Positions 1 to 12,066 of a stretch of DNA of 64,000 bases are shown here, one piece after another. The notes under the pieces are model-generated. The model worked only from the letters and a program-made list of their open reading frames with translations, searched no databases and was not told the origin of the DNA. Position 1 is the stretch's first letter; the number at the start of each line of letters is the position of its first letter. The stretch comes from Trichuris trichiura. Its lineage: Eukaryota; Nematoda; Enoplea; Trichinellida; Trichuridae. A program made the translations under genes and the position numbers. The stretch is from contig JBAJFE010000011.1 in assembly GCA_037903355.1 (NCBI GenBank), positions 2,055,001-2,119,000 of the forward strand, in the 5' to 3' direction.

Positions 1-2346
1 CTAATAACCGACAGAGTAGATAAACCAGAAGAGAATTATTCCGCTCACCATATTCGCAATGGACTCCAGTGTAGCCCCCAATACATTCACAAACATAACC
101 TCCCTGTGATTTCTTGCATACGCCACCGTTTTCACACTTCTGCGCTTTGTCACAAGTTTGGTAAGCTAACCAAAAATAATAAATCTATTAGCCAGGCGTA
201 GCATGCCAATGTACAGCGACTTCATCCTCTTCATGGGATAAAAGATTTGCTATATGTACTGAAAGCCAAATCTCATTCAAGAAACAAAAAGTCCACGCTT
301 CAGCTTTGTACGGAAAAATTAAAGACTTAAGGAGTACACCCGCTCACGTTGTCATCGTCTTTGCAGTACACGAAAACCAAAAGCGCCGTTTGGCACGCCT
401 TACCGACTTAAAACCAATTATAACAACTTAGCTATCCCAAAACGCAAACGCGCGTTCAACCTAATAAGCAGGAGACAAAGTGCGCACGGTAGTAGGAAAA
501 GCTTCAAAATCACTTTCCCGTAATGCTTACTAGTAAAATTAAACAGAATTGCATTATATAGGACAACAATAGTGTCAGAAGAAATAGAAGCCTCAAATGT
601 AAAACATACATTGCTCGCATTGGAACCCCTTGAAGCCAGGCTTGCAATCGCAGAAGTAGTAATGCCCATCGCTTGAACACGTGCCACCATTCTTGCATGG
701 TTTGCTAAGGCAGTTAAGCGGTGCTGAAACGTAAATATTCAAAAGAACACTACAATACCCCGACTAAACAGCAAGGTGAATAAAATATCGAGTGAAATCT
801 TTCTACAAATGTCACTTAGGCTCATCTCTTAACAGGCAAAAAACATAGCCAAAATGAATGCATTCATAATAACGGGTCGCTTTACGTTATCTATTGAGGC
901 ATATAATATTGCAAGCTGAACAGTTTTACACTAGAAGATTTTATAAAATAGTAACGTTAGTTTTAATGTTTGTAGCAGGCATGTTGTCACACAGTGCAAA
1001 TAAGCTATTAGAAATTCCTCACAATCAAGACAAAAAGGAACATCCACTGGTTCAATTTACATATTTGACCTGTCTAACTAAGTTAAATACGTAAACAATA
1101 CAACTAAGACTACGTCAGATCGCTGCAATTTTCTTGTCTCATATAGCTCTGCTCACGAAAAACTATTTGATTTTGTACTCAACAGTTGAACAAACGCGCA
1201 GAAGAACAAAGTATACTACTAACTTTTATGGCAAAAGATTCCGTCGTATCCCTCTGCGCACTGGCATTTAAAATGCCCTTTTTCGTCAACCACTCTTCTA
1301 CCTCCCGGTTTTGAGCAGTTGTGTTTTACCAAACTGATATTCGTTCCATAAATATAGTTGGTACACTCTTCCTGTTCCGATGACAGATTAATTTCAGTTT
1401 CGACGCAACATTGAGTTCTATTTTCGAATGAACAATGCACCGGCGGTAACTGATTGCTCGGTTGTGTAAAAGGTGCTATACGCATTCGCGACGATGGTTT
1501 GCACGTACTACTCCAACTTGTCCATTGTGTATAATTATTTCTGCAGGTGCAATTGCATGTTGAACCATAATCGAATCTGCAACGCTGATACTTTTCTCTA
1601 TCGGGAGGAGCTTTGGTGTAATAATAAGAAACACAGCGATTCAAGGCATGGTTAAAGTTGCAACCAAATGTACGGTTCCTCTCGCAGGGGTATGTCCCTT
1701 CATGACCGCAGGTAACAAGCGTATAATTAAAACCGGTGCAGTAATTTGCGTCAGTAAGATACAAATTTTTGTAATCCTTTTTAAGAAGTAGGCAAACGTA
1801 ATGTTTCTCAACGTTTTGGAGGAAGAAATTCGCACGAAAGCTACTGCAATCCCGCTTGTAAAACATGATATGTTGAGCCGCCAGACGACTCGCCTTACAC
1901 GCATTATATGCCTTTGGACTTTCTCCTTGAATAATTTTAGAACGATTGGATCTGCTGGCAACGCACGGAGAGTCAGATTCAGTACATATAAGAGCAAGTC
2001 CATGCATAATTCCCTCCCATTCACTTATAGGAGCAAATGGAATCACGCGCTCCTCTTCGTCGTCATCAGGTATCCAGGTCCAAAAGTAACCAACAGGAAA
2101 CGTATCTTCACAGTACTTATCTACGCATTCTATCATATATTCCTGACCATATGGCAACTTCTGATTGCTCGTCACTGCCTTGCAATGCTGAATTTTGCTC
2201 ACTGGGACTAAAGTGACACAACTTGTTAAATATTTGATCGTAGTCCATCGGTTCAAACCCCATTTGGCTGGACATTGTAAAAGTATTCCACAGTGAAATA
2301 ATAATGTGTTACAAAAGGAGATGAAAAGAAGAGCTCTCGGATTCAT
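1..2346 (-). CDS. Array copy 1, TSR/EGF type I membrane protein (3' end outside window)
   Basis: Exons seen: 2346-1224 (signal peptide, N-domain, thrombospondin-like stretch, first EGF-like domain), 723-610 (EGF) and 165-49 (EGF). The third EGF, fourth EGF, membrane and tail exons would lie left of position 1. I chose the ATG at 2346 because the signal peptide starts there ([17 protein letters not shown]) and a splice-acceptor-like TTTCAG precedes it; the open frame runs further upstream to 2541 but that part has no counterpart in the other copies except copy 5. The first 130 residues match copy 5 much better than any other copy, and so does the 5' flank. The EGF exon at 723-610 ends in a GTATGT donor where most copies have GTAGGT. 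Function unknown; extracellular, membrane-anchored by analogy with the complete copies. Confidence 0.85.
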
Positions 2347-3900
2347 TACCTGAAATGGCATCAAAGCAGACGTCATGTAAAGCCTTTTTATGTTGTCATA
2401 ATTTTCTTGTCCCCATGAATGATTATTGAAGTTTCGGAACATACCCGTTATACTACGTCTCACCACGCAGGAAAATTCTCCAGTTAGCTTTTCCTGCTCT
2501 TCCGTAAACGTGAACTCTCTGTTTTCCTTAGGCTTAGACAAGGGCAGAACGGCGCAAACGCCATATACGATAGCAACTAAATGATGACGAGGGTGAGCAC
2601 ATGCTCAGCAAAAACGAACATGCATGTTTTTCTCAGGCAGTGGGACCATAACTGACAAGACCTCTCTGTCTTCTCATATTTCATTGAACTGTTGATTCAA
2701 TTTCCTTCTTAGGTTCTAAGGACGATATGTCCAAAAATGGATGGTTTCTCCATAAAAGCTGTGGTCATCCACGTTTTACAACTGCGATGGCCCAAAGATG
2801 ACAACTGCACGGGGTTAACATTTCCACATGATGACGTCAACTAATGAGCCGTCAAAGCTCCGCGATTATAAACACCTGAACTGTTTGCAATCGGTGAAAT
2901 TAAACGTTCAGAAGAAAATCAACTTCGCTTGAATGTCGTACAACAATTGAATTATTGGAAAGAAATTCAATTTTTCACCTTAAAGGGCATCTACAATGGT
3001 CAACACAAATGATCTGTTCTTTTGTAGACCATTCACAGCTAGCTGCTACACTAACTGATCATTTACGCAGGGGCTATGGAACTCAAGGAACGGACAAGCA
3101 TTATATCGTCACGCCGAACAGCACCTGCAGCTCTGGATGAAATCCATTGCTCAAAGAATGAAACAACAATTTTCAAATTAGAATTTTGGGGAAGAAAGCT
3201 GTAGCTTAACAATGGTACAATCGGAGAGATAAACCTCAGGAAGAAAATAGCGCTTTTATGAGGTTCAGAGAAGTTGCAAGATTTGGTACGGAAGAACGGG
3301 TTCACGGTGGAAATCCTTGAAACTAAACTATATGTAAGACGATCACGCTCTCCAGTAATGCTTTATGAACAAATACGGATGAAATCATATCCCGTTAATC
3401 AGTTGATGAGAAATAACAGCCTTTCATCCCATGGCGCTAAATTGGTTTTGTAAACTATTCTGCTCTCCACGAAAAACTTAACCCTTTAAAGTTGACCCCC
3501 CTCAGACAACCGAAAATGCGCAGTGTTCCCTAAGTGCAAACTACTTTTTGAAATAAACAAATATGAAAATCATACTTTCATAGCTCTGCCTGGAAAATAG
3601 CAAGAGATAACTACAATGAAAGAGCTGGACAATTACCTTCCTTGCTTATTCTTTCATTGAAATCACCGCTTTGAAATCGAAGAGAGAAAGCGGAAAGTGA
3701 ACAAACGAAAGCTTCCGTTGCACTGTAAGAACGAGAGGGAGAGTAATTTACAAAAAGTTTAAAGTACGTTAATGATATTAACGCAATGTTTTGCTCCACA
3801 CTGCTGCACTTCCGTGACAGTAAGAAGAACGGAAATACTGACGGCCTGACGACAAAACAAAAGTACCCGCCAATTATTTTATACGTTCGCAATACTATAT
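2347..3900. repeat. 5' flank of copy 1, duplicated near copy 5
   Basis: No gene is visible. From about 2550 to 3890 this DNA is close to a second copy at about 30,430-31,670 upstream of copy 5, including long shared stretches such as the segment beginning CTCAGGCAGTGGGACC and the one around AAGTTGACCCCCCTCAG. The match breaks down after about position 3905, near the point where the 496-bp insertion begins. One block present here (about 2870-3000) is missing from the copy-5 flank. The similarity shows that copies 1 and 5 share a recent common ancestor in their 5' halves. Confidence 0.75.
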
Positions 3901-3973
3901 CTCTCCGTTAACAAAGATTTTGCTCTAGAAAAATTTTCTTAACTAACTGAGCTAAATTGGAACTCAAATGGCA

Positions 3974-4495
3974 AAAAGAACAAACTCTCTAATAACGCAC
4001 CCGTTAGAAAGGAAAGAAGAAAAGAAAAAAGAAAAATGAAGAATCTATTTTAATGTGTGTGCGGGCACGTACAACAAAGAGGGCAACGAGCGGCCGAGAA
4101 GAAAGAAGGAAAAGATCTGGAAAGAAGAAAGTTTAAAACCTGTCTGTTTTAAACAGACGGGTATATCGTTTGTATGCTCGTTGTTTCTCATTGTTAGTGC
4201 TCCCGCCGTCGTGGAAGGTCGGTTGGGTGCTCGCCGCAAAGTCTGACTGACTAGGTGGGACCAAAGCCTGACGGGTCAAGGATCGACCTGACGGCTGAGG
4301 TTCCCGCCACGGTCGGTCGGACGGAGCGGCTTGCTAACATAATGACCAACCCGACGGCGGCGCACTTAGCGCTGATGACGGGCCCCGGTGTGGCCCGAAA
4401 GCTCCGCGGGTTAAACGTTTGGAAATAAACGTTTTTTAACTAACGAACGGGTAGCAAAGCCGCAAAAAAATTTTGTATTCTGAAAAGAACAAACT
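3974..4495 (+). mobile_element. Short non-autonomous element with 13-bp target duplication
   Basis: The 13-mer AAAAGAACAAACT occurs at 3974-3986 and again at 4483-4495, bracketing 496 bp that the related flanks of other array units lack. The interior is GC-richer than the surroundings, starts with a purine-rich tract, contains a 25-bp near-palindrome at 4138-4162, and ends with a hammerhead-like core (4372-4400) followed by an AATAAACG motif. It has no convincing open reading frame. The hammerhead-like end and variable-length target duplication fit a Penelope-like retroelement derivative; that assignment is inference. Confidence 0.7.
4372..4400 (+). ncRNA. Hammerhead-ribozyme-like core
   Basis: CTGATGA (4372-4378) is followed by GGGCC (4380-4384), a seven-base loop, GGCCC (4392-4396) and GAAA (4397-4400). 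This is the order of the hammerhead catalytic core around stem II. The equivalent motif at 49,343 has GGGTC/GACCC, so one stem pair has changed from C-G to T-A on both sides. One C sits between CTGATGA and the stem, and I could not identify stem III or a cleavage triplet with certainty, so catalytic activity is not established. Confidence 0.45.
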
Positions 4496-5293
4496 GCCAA
4501 TTTCGTTCTACAACTCAACGGTAGTAAAAGAAAATCAAGATTGCTTGTCGAACTGCATCGTTCATAAAGTTATTTGCCCTCGAATAAAGATTGGTCATAC
4601 TTCGGCAATGACCAAAAGTATTTTTGCGTCACATTTCTACTGCTGGTCCTAACGATTGACCGATAAACACGGGACGTAATAGTACAACAGTGGCGGCCTA
4701 AATGGGAATTAGCAACGCGTGGAGTGACAAGTTCAAAGTTTTAACAGAAATACAACCCAGATTCAACTTTTCTACATTACATAAATATCCCAGTAGGGCA
4801 TTCAACAAATTTGGTCAAGATGCATCCAAAGAGATGGTGCTCGGTTATCTTTAGTTATATTGTTAAATATTCATTGGGGTATTTCAAAAACGTAAACTAT
4901 TACCTAATATTCAGTGTGTCTGCCATGTGGCCGCTGCAATGCGAAGATGACGTCGGAACAACACTTCTCCAATGGCTACTTTAACGCGCCCTGCGTGCTC
5001 CCAAAGCCAAAGCACTCTAAAAACGGAACACGCCATGTCCTGTACGAAAATGAAAAAAACACCATTTCCAAAACGCATCGTTCAATCTAGTGCTTTCTGG
5101 CCGAAACTGTTCAGAAGGCAGAAAAACGCTGGCATGATCTAAGAGCGCGTTTTTCACCACAGACGACAGTTGAGCTGTCACCAACTTGAAGGACTTGAAC
5201 TGCTGCTTTAATAGGAAAATTTCTTCCGCAAAACCAACTCACCAGTGCAACAAATGAACTCCAGCGTATGGGAGCACTCTGATTAAAATTGAC
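4496..5293. other. Spacer between copies 1 and 2
   Basis: Spacer DNA of the array. It includes the conserved 3'-flank segment of the unit (near 4835-4900) that lies downstream of every complete copy. I see no gene. Confidence 0.6.
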
Positions 5294-8200
5294 TCAGATG
5301 GAAATGAGAATAAGCTTAAGTAAATTCAAAATTTCTTGCTTATCCCATCTGCAACTATAATCATTGCTTCTTAGCGTTCGGGCGCGCCTAGGATAGACAA
5401 ACAAATAAAGAGAAAGGCGAAATACTAAGCCAACCTTAGACTCTTCCGAAGAAACCTGAGCACTCGAATCAGCCAAAAACACAGGCAACACATAATCGTG
5501 CTTCGCAAGTTTTTTACTACTTTCTTCTGATGCCTTCCAACGTCTGGCGCGCAGAACACGTGCTTTTGCATGACTAGGACGCGTTGAACGTCTTCTTCTA
5601 ACAGTTGATGTTCTGACTGCACCGCATTTCCGAAGTGAGCAACACGTATAAACTTCAAATAGCATTCCCGCGCGAATCTTGAAGAAAAAGAGAATATATT
5701 TTAATTAAAACAGATGGGTCAATTAGCCGAACGACCCAAATCATCTAACATAAGTTAAGAATGCAATCCTAATTCGCCAAAGCTATTAAGAGAACCTTAT
5801 CAGCAATCTTGAAGTTAGATAAGAAATAAACAGTTCATGTAGCTTTGCCTTCTTCAGTTCTGTTCAAACTGTTTTGGCAAAGCAGTATCTGAGACGACAA
5901 CAAAACGTATGGGAAAATCAATGCACTCCTCATAGAACTTGTTTCCTATACTGACGCTAAATGACAGCTCAACTCACTGTTCATCTCTCCCTAAAATGCT
6001 GCAGAGATATTCCTGCACTGAAGTTTAACTGCTGGAAGTTAGTAATCAATGATACATACCCAATAACGCTTCGGTATGATCAGCACAATAACAAAAACTG
6101 TCGCACATATGCAAACAGGTAGAACACTAGCATAAAGGCTAACTAAAAGAAACAAGATAATTACTCAACGAAGAATACAAAGGAGCTATGGAATTTTTAC
6201 AATCACAGAATTCACCTATGTAACCACTGTGACATACACACTTTGTCTTTCCTTCAGTGAGATTGTGACAAACTCCGTGTCCACTACAACTATCCGCCTT
6301 GCAGTAGTCCATAGCTGCATTCATGTCAAAAAGCTAAAGCATTTTCGAGAGCATGAAACGTACCACTTACCATAGTCGCAACGGCGTCCTCCATAGGGCC
6401 ACTGGCAATGACATCTAAACGTCCTAAGGGAAGTGATATTCTGACATACACCATTCGGTAAGCAAGTATCAATCCCACAGTATTCAGCTTCTTAAAATGA
6501 ATAAACGAGTCATCTATTTAAAAAAGGTCAAAAAACCCCTACAGCGTTCATTTAAGCTTGCAAGAATTGACGGGATATATAAAATAGAAGAGAGCCAAGC
6601 TGCTCACCATATTCGCAATGGACACCGGTGTATTCGGATGCACACGTGCAAGCGTATTTTTCTTCTGACTTCCCGCATACACCACCGTTTTCACACTTCT
6701 GTCCATTATCACAAGTACGGTAAGCTGAACAGAAATAATCAAGTTTCATTTAAGTGTCATCTTCTTGAACAGCGTCTTAATGGTATACTTAAGAAATTTC
6801 GTAATGCACTGACACGTAGTCTGGTTAAAAGCAACGACTGTGCGGCGTTTAAACCTTCATAATTTGTATGGCAAACGCACAGAGGCTTCTAAATAGGTCT
6901 GCACCCATGGCCAAAATAATTGTAATACTTCAGAAGTGGCAGCACAGCTTAGCCTATTTTCTGCACATGCTATCTAATATAAATACAAACACGATGCTTG
7001 CTTTGTGAAAACGTTCGTACAGCACAGACGCGAATGTCCATTTTTCAAGCCTGCGCGCTTACGGCAAGAAAACAGTGATAGTAACGAAATGCGAACTTGC
7101 TGCGTGCTAATTATTGGCAAACTAAGCGAATTACGTGAGGCAGAAAAACGTTTTAAAAAGAACTCTATTGTAATGTAGAACAAAGACGCATTACAAAAGG
7201 CGTTATACTTTTGACGAAATGCTAGCTCAAAACGCGAAACTCACAATGTTCGCATTGGAAGCCTTTGAAACCCGGCGGGCACTCGCAGAAGTAGTAATGT
7301 CCATCGCTTGAACACGTACCACCATTCTTGCATGGTTCACTTAAGCAGTTAGGCGGTGCTGAAATATAAATGCTATCTCGCTACTAACGACGAAGGCAAA
7401 GAAAGCACTTAAGGAAAATTGTTTACAAACACTGCTTATAGTCTTTCACTAATGGGTAAACTGTTGCTTAAAATGAATGCATTCGCGCTGCCCACTCAAT
7501 TCCCGTTCCGCGCACTGCTAGTTAGAATGAAATAACGTGGAAATTTTTACTGAAAAGCCATTCGCCGAAAGATTAATATCACAGTTATTGTTATCAGAGA
7601 AGGTATTGCCACATAGGAGAAACAACAGCTTAAACTTTCAGGAAAATAAGTAATCCCTATTAAACTAATTTGCTCATTTTGCCTATTTCACATAGCTAAA
7701 AACTTTAAACCAACAAAACGAGTAAGGCTAAGTCAGACGGTCGCAGCTGGAACTTCTACTTCTCTCGTATACGTCTACCATCGTAAAATCTTCTGATTAC
7801 GTACTCAATCTTGGAAGAAGAACAGAGTAAACTACTGACCGTTTTGGCAAAAGATTCCTTCGTATCCCACTAAGCACTGGCATTTAAAATGGCCCTTTTC
7901 GTCAACTACTCTTTTGCCACCCGGTTGTGAGCAGTTATATTCGACCAAACTGATATTTGTTCCATAAATATAGTTGGTGCATTCTTCCACTTCGGACGAT
8001 GGGTTAGTCTCAGTTTGGACGCAACACTGAGTTATATTTTCGAATGAACAATTCACCGGCGATAATTCCTCGCTCGGTTGTGCAAAAGGTGCTATACGCA
8101 TTCGCGACGTTGGTTTGCACGTACTACTCCAACTCGTCCATTGTGTATAACTATCACTGCAGGTGCAATTACATGTTGAACCATAGTCGAATGTACAACG

Positions 8201-8986
8201 CTGATGGCTTTCCCTATCAGGAGCGGCTTTGGTGTAGTAATAGGAAACACAAAGATTCAAGTCTTTGTTGTAGTTGCAACCAACCTTGCGCTTCTTCTCG
8301 CACTCAAATGCATCTTCGTGGCCACAGGTGAAAAATTTATGCGGCAAAGCGTTGCAGTAGTTTGCCTTGGTGAAATACAAAAAACGAAACTTTCTTTCAA
8401 GAGTCAGGCAAACGTAGTGTGCGTCAACGTTGCTATGAAAGAATGATGAACGAAAACCGCCGCAATGACGCCTGTAATAAACGTATCGATGATACGTACT
8501 ATTGAACTGTCGAACTCCGTAACAGAAACCATACGTGTATGCATCACTTCCTTGAATATTTATCGAACGGTTAGACCTTTTAATAACGCAAGGATCGTTA
8601 TTCGTTGTATTATTTGTCCCTGCAGTACATATCAGAGCAGCTCCGTGAAAAACTTGCTTCCAATCAACTGAAATTAAACTTATTCTTTTCTTCTCTTCCT
8701 CATAGTCCGGCAACCAAGACCAAAAGTAACCAACAGGAAACTTATCTTCACAATATTTGTCTGCGCATTCCATCGTAAAGTTCTGACCATGAAGCAATTC
8801 GTCGTTCGACGTTCCCTGTGCGCAATGGTCAAGTTTGCTCAGTGGTACCAAAGTGACGCAACTATTCAAGTATTTCATTGTGGTCCATCCGTACGGATCC
8901 CATTTGGTTGGGCATTCTAACGTGCTTCCGTGAGGAAATATTAATACATGACAAATGGAGAGGAAGAGCAAATTCTTCAGTTTCAT
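5294..8986 (-). CDS. Array copy 2, TSR/EGF type I membrane protein
   Basis: Seven exons: 8986-7840, 7358-7245, 6724-6608, 6490-6371, 6314-6201, 6142-6060 and 5677-5294; joined they give 692 codons plus stop. The order is signal peptide, cysteine-rich N-domain, WTSWSSTC stretch, five EGF-like domains (one in exon 1, four in their own exons), one transmembrane helix ([18 protein letters not shown]) and a cytoplasmic tail. The tail is the longest of the family: after the shared KHDYVLPVF motif it runs on for about 60 residues, past the point where copies 3-6 stop. The N-domain carries copy-specific extra asparagines (NNTTNN). The TTTCAG before the ATG of other copies is changed here to TTTCATG. 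Product and ligand unknown. Confidence 0.88.
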
Positions 8987-11900
8987 ACCATGAAATCGTA
9001 TCAAAAGTGATCACGCATAACAGCCTCGACTTCTTGGCGCGTACGTCTATTTACTCACGCCTCTTGTCTTGCCGGTTCTGCCACACAGCACCTTATTGTA
9101 AAGTTTTCTGACTATCCTATTCCTCCCTTCCCGGAGCATAAATCTCTAAACGTAACAATTAGATTTTCTCTAAAGTTTAAGGTATGGGCATAGCAGGATA
9201 AGTGTCGTGCTCTCCACTAACGGCTGAACACAGCAGCTTAACAAAAAGTAACCTGCGCTTCTCAGAGTGTGGAGCGCATGACCTGCAAGATTCTATTATT
9301 TCTTTACACTTCATTGAGTTGTATTTTTGTTTCATCCTAGATGGAAGTGAAGCTGTAAATAAGAAAGATTAGTTTTCCTGTTTAAGTTGAAAGCGTGCAT
9401 TGTCCCAAAGGTGACTCGCTTGAGAAATGATAAATTATGATGAAGATAAACTCAAAATGAAAATGGTAAGACAAACTGACCGTCCGTGAGGAAACATTCA
9501 GTTTTTCGTATGTGGAACACCTAACATATGCGAGGGAAATGGAAAACCATTCTGCACGTTCATTACAGCCAGCCGTTGGACTAACTGATTATTTAAGCGT
9601 TGAGAATAGAACTTGAATACTCATGTCAAAGCGTTTTGCAACACATCAAAACGCTGAAGGAAGCGTACCGCTCAGGATGAAATCTATTCTTGAGACAATG
9701 AAATAAAAACACTTAATTTACGTTTTCGAGAAAGATACCTACAGCATGACAATGGCACAAGCTGAGAAGATAAACCTTAAGAATAATATAGCTCTTTTAT
9801 GGGGTTCAGAGAAGTTCCAAAATTTGGCACGTAAGAACAAGTTCACGGTGCAAATTCTTGAAACTAAACCATATACAACACGAAACACGAACATGCTCTC
9901 TAGTAATGTTTTACGAAGAGGCGCAAATGAAATCTTATCCTGTTAATTAGTAACTGAGAAAGAAAAGTCTTTCGAATGATGACCCAAACAGGTTTTCTAA
10001 ACGTTTCCCATTCCGCTGGCAACTTAATGCTTAAGAACAAATTTTCAAAGGACTCCTAAAAATGATAGTTTTTTTTAAAACATAAACTATTTTTCAAAAA
10101 AAAGACAACTGCAGCAAAGTATACATTTCCAGCTGTACTTGGAATGTATCAATAGGTCGCAATAAGAAAAAACTGAGAAATTACCTTGCTTGTTTATGTT
10201 AACAGTGCGCTTTATAACAAAGAAAGTAGAGAAAGTTGAGCAAGCGAAAGCCTCGACTACACTGTAAGGTTGAGAGCGAGTAATTTACAAAAAGTTTAAA
10301 GTACGTTAATCATATTAACGCAACGCTGCGCCCCACAGCGCTGCACTTAAATGCTTGACGGCAATCTTAACGTCCTCTAAAGATATCGAGAAACGCCTAG
10401 CAACCGCATCACTTTCTTCATAAGTTCTTTGATTATGGAAATTTTTATAATTAGCATATAGAGCAATGGTGACCTGCTGGTTCCAAGCAGCACGATTTAC
10501 TGTCTCTGAGTTATTGCCAAGACATTTGACATCTACATTAGCTGACAACATTGCATAGCGTACATACATGCCGTCACTTTCGAACCTCAAAAATAGAAAG
10601 AAAAGTTTTTGGTAACTGTTAAACAATTGGAACAAAGCAAAAACGACGCCCTCATATAATATCAGACCGGCAGAGAGAGAGGTGCGTCAGACAAAGGGAA
10701 TTCAGAAAGCATTTTCGAAAAAAGATGTAAACGCATTAAAACATACTGAAAAGCGCTGCCGCAAGTAAGCAGTAAAGAGATAATCCCAGAAAAGGCTACG
10801 TTATTACGCATTCTACCAGCACGCGTCTTCAAACAGTTCAGCGAAAACTGTTAAGTCACTATTACCACAACGCTGATAAAACGTGCATTTTCAAACAACG
10901 AAATTCTTCGTTTTTCCATGAACTTTATCACCTGCAAAAGTTCTTGAAATAGAACAGCAGCGGCACGCTATAACGCTCTCAAAAATTTACATACTTAACT
11001 CCACCTACGGAACAAAATTTTATTGTTCCAAAATTGTCCCATTATAACAATTACTACATTACTGATCATTATAACGGAGCACTTCTGCAAAAACAAAAGT
11101 TTATACTGTAAGTGGGGTCCTCTTTACCTGTACAACAAAGCTATGCTCTCAAAACTTTATTCCATTACTATATAACAAAAACCACAACATCAATTACTGC
11201 TCAGAAAACGAAAAACTTGTGAAAAACGTTCTTGCAAGGCTATGAACGAAGATGAAACACATCTTGTCAGACAACCAAAGCTCCTTCATATCGCATTCCT
11301 ACTCCTCCAAATAACATAAAGGAAATGATAGTTCAACAATGACCGCCTTAAGCGACGTTCGCGCAATCTAAATTAGTAGAGTCCGACAAAATGTCACGTG
11401 TATTTCTATATTTAAAATTGCAGGGATACTATTCCCTGAGTTAAACGTTTCTACGTAATAAGCTGGCTAAGTAGAAGACCCTAAAGACTTAAGGGATGAC
11501 ACATCTACTGAAATGCTGGATGATTATCTGTAACAGTACTGTTAAAAATTGATTTTGTTTCAAATATGAAAAGTAGAGGAATGAATACCTGAAGTTCAAC
11601 TTCTCCGGCATGTTGTCATTGAAAAAGCAGACATTCTTCTCGAACCAACATTTCCGCAATCCGAACTTCAGCGAGTTGCCCAAAACCAACGTACCCTAAA
11701 AATGCAAAGCACCAGAGCGTGTACCAAAGAAAATAAAACGCAACAAAAATCCCTGCAGCCGTTATTTTCAGCAACATTTTTTTGGAGAAACTGTTGGAAA
11801 GTAAAAACAACTATGTTATTAAGTTTTCCAGTGTTATCACTGATGACAACTGAACTGTCACCGACGAAGAAAAACTGCTATTTTATTGAAGGAACATTTT

Positions 11901-12066
11901 CTGAAAAAGCGGGTTCCTCCATTGCAATACATATAGTGCAGCCAAGAGGTGCACTTTACTCGCTCTCTCAGATCGAAATTTGCATAATCGGAAGGGACTT
12001 TTCCATTTTTTGGTTATGCCATTTGCGACAATGAACGTCACTTTTTTTCATCCTGAAACACAACTT
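8987..12066. other. Spacer between copies 2 and 3
   Basis: About 3 kb without a recognised gene. The part at 9580-10,320 is related to the 5' flanks of copies 1 and 5. A minus-strand ORF of 106 codons (10,635-10,315) appears specific to this unit, begins after a possible splice acceptor and resembles no family I can name. The part at 11,500-12,060 is the conserved 3' flank of copy 3. Confidence 0.55.

Noticed and set aside
8044..8331. Recurrent plus-strand ORFs antisense to exon 1 of each array copy (also near 1473, 14759, 22102, 29394, 36204)
   Set aside because: They recur because the sense strand is conserved; the sense frame has signal peptide, domains and consistent splicing, so these are shadows.
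10315..10635. 106-codon minus-strand ORF in the spacer between copies 2 and 3
   Set aside because: It has a somewhat protein-like end (RRFSISLEDVKIAVKHL) but no identifiable family, and it overlaps unit-flank DNA present without this ORF elsewhere. Left as a note only.
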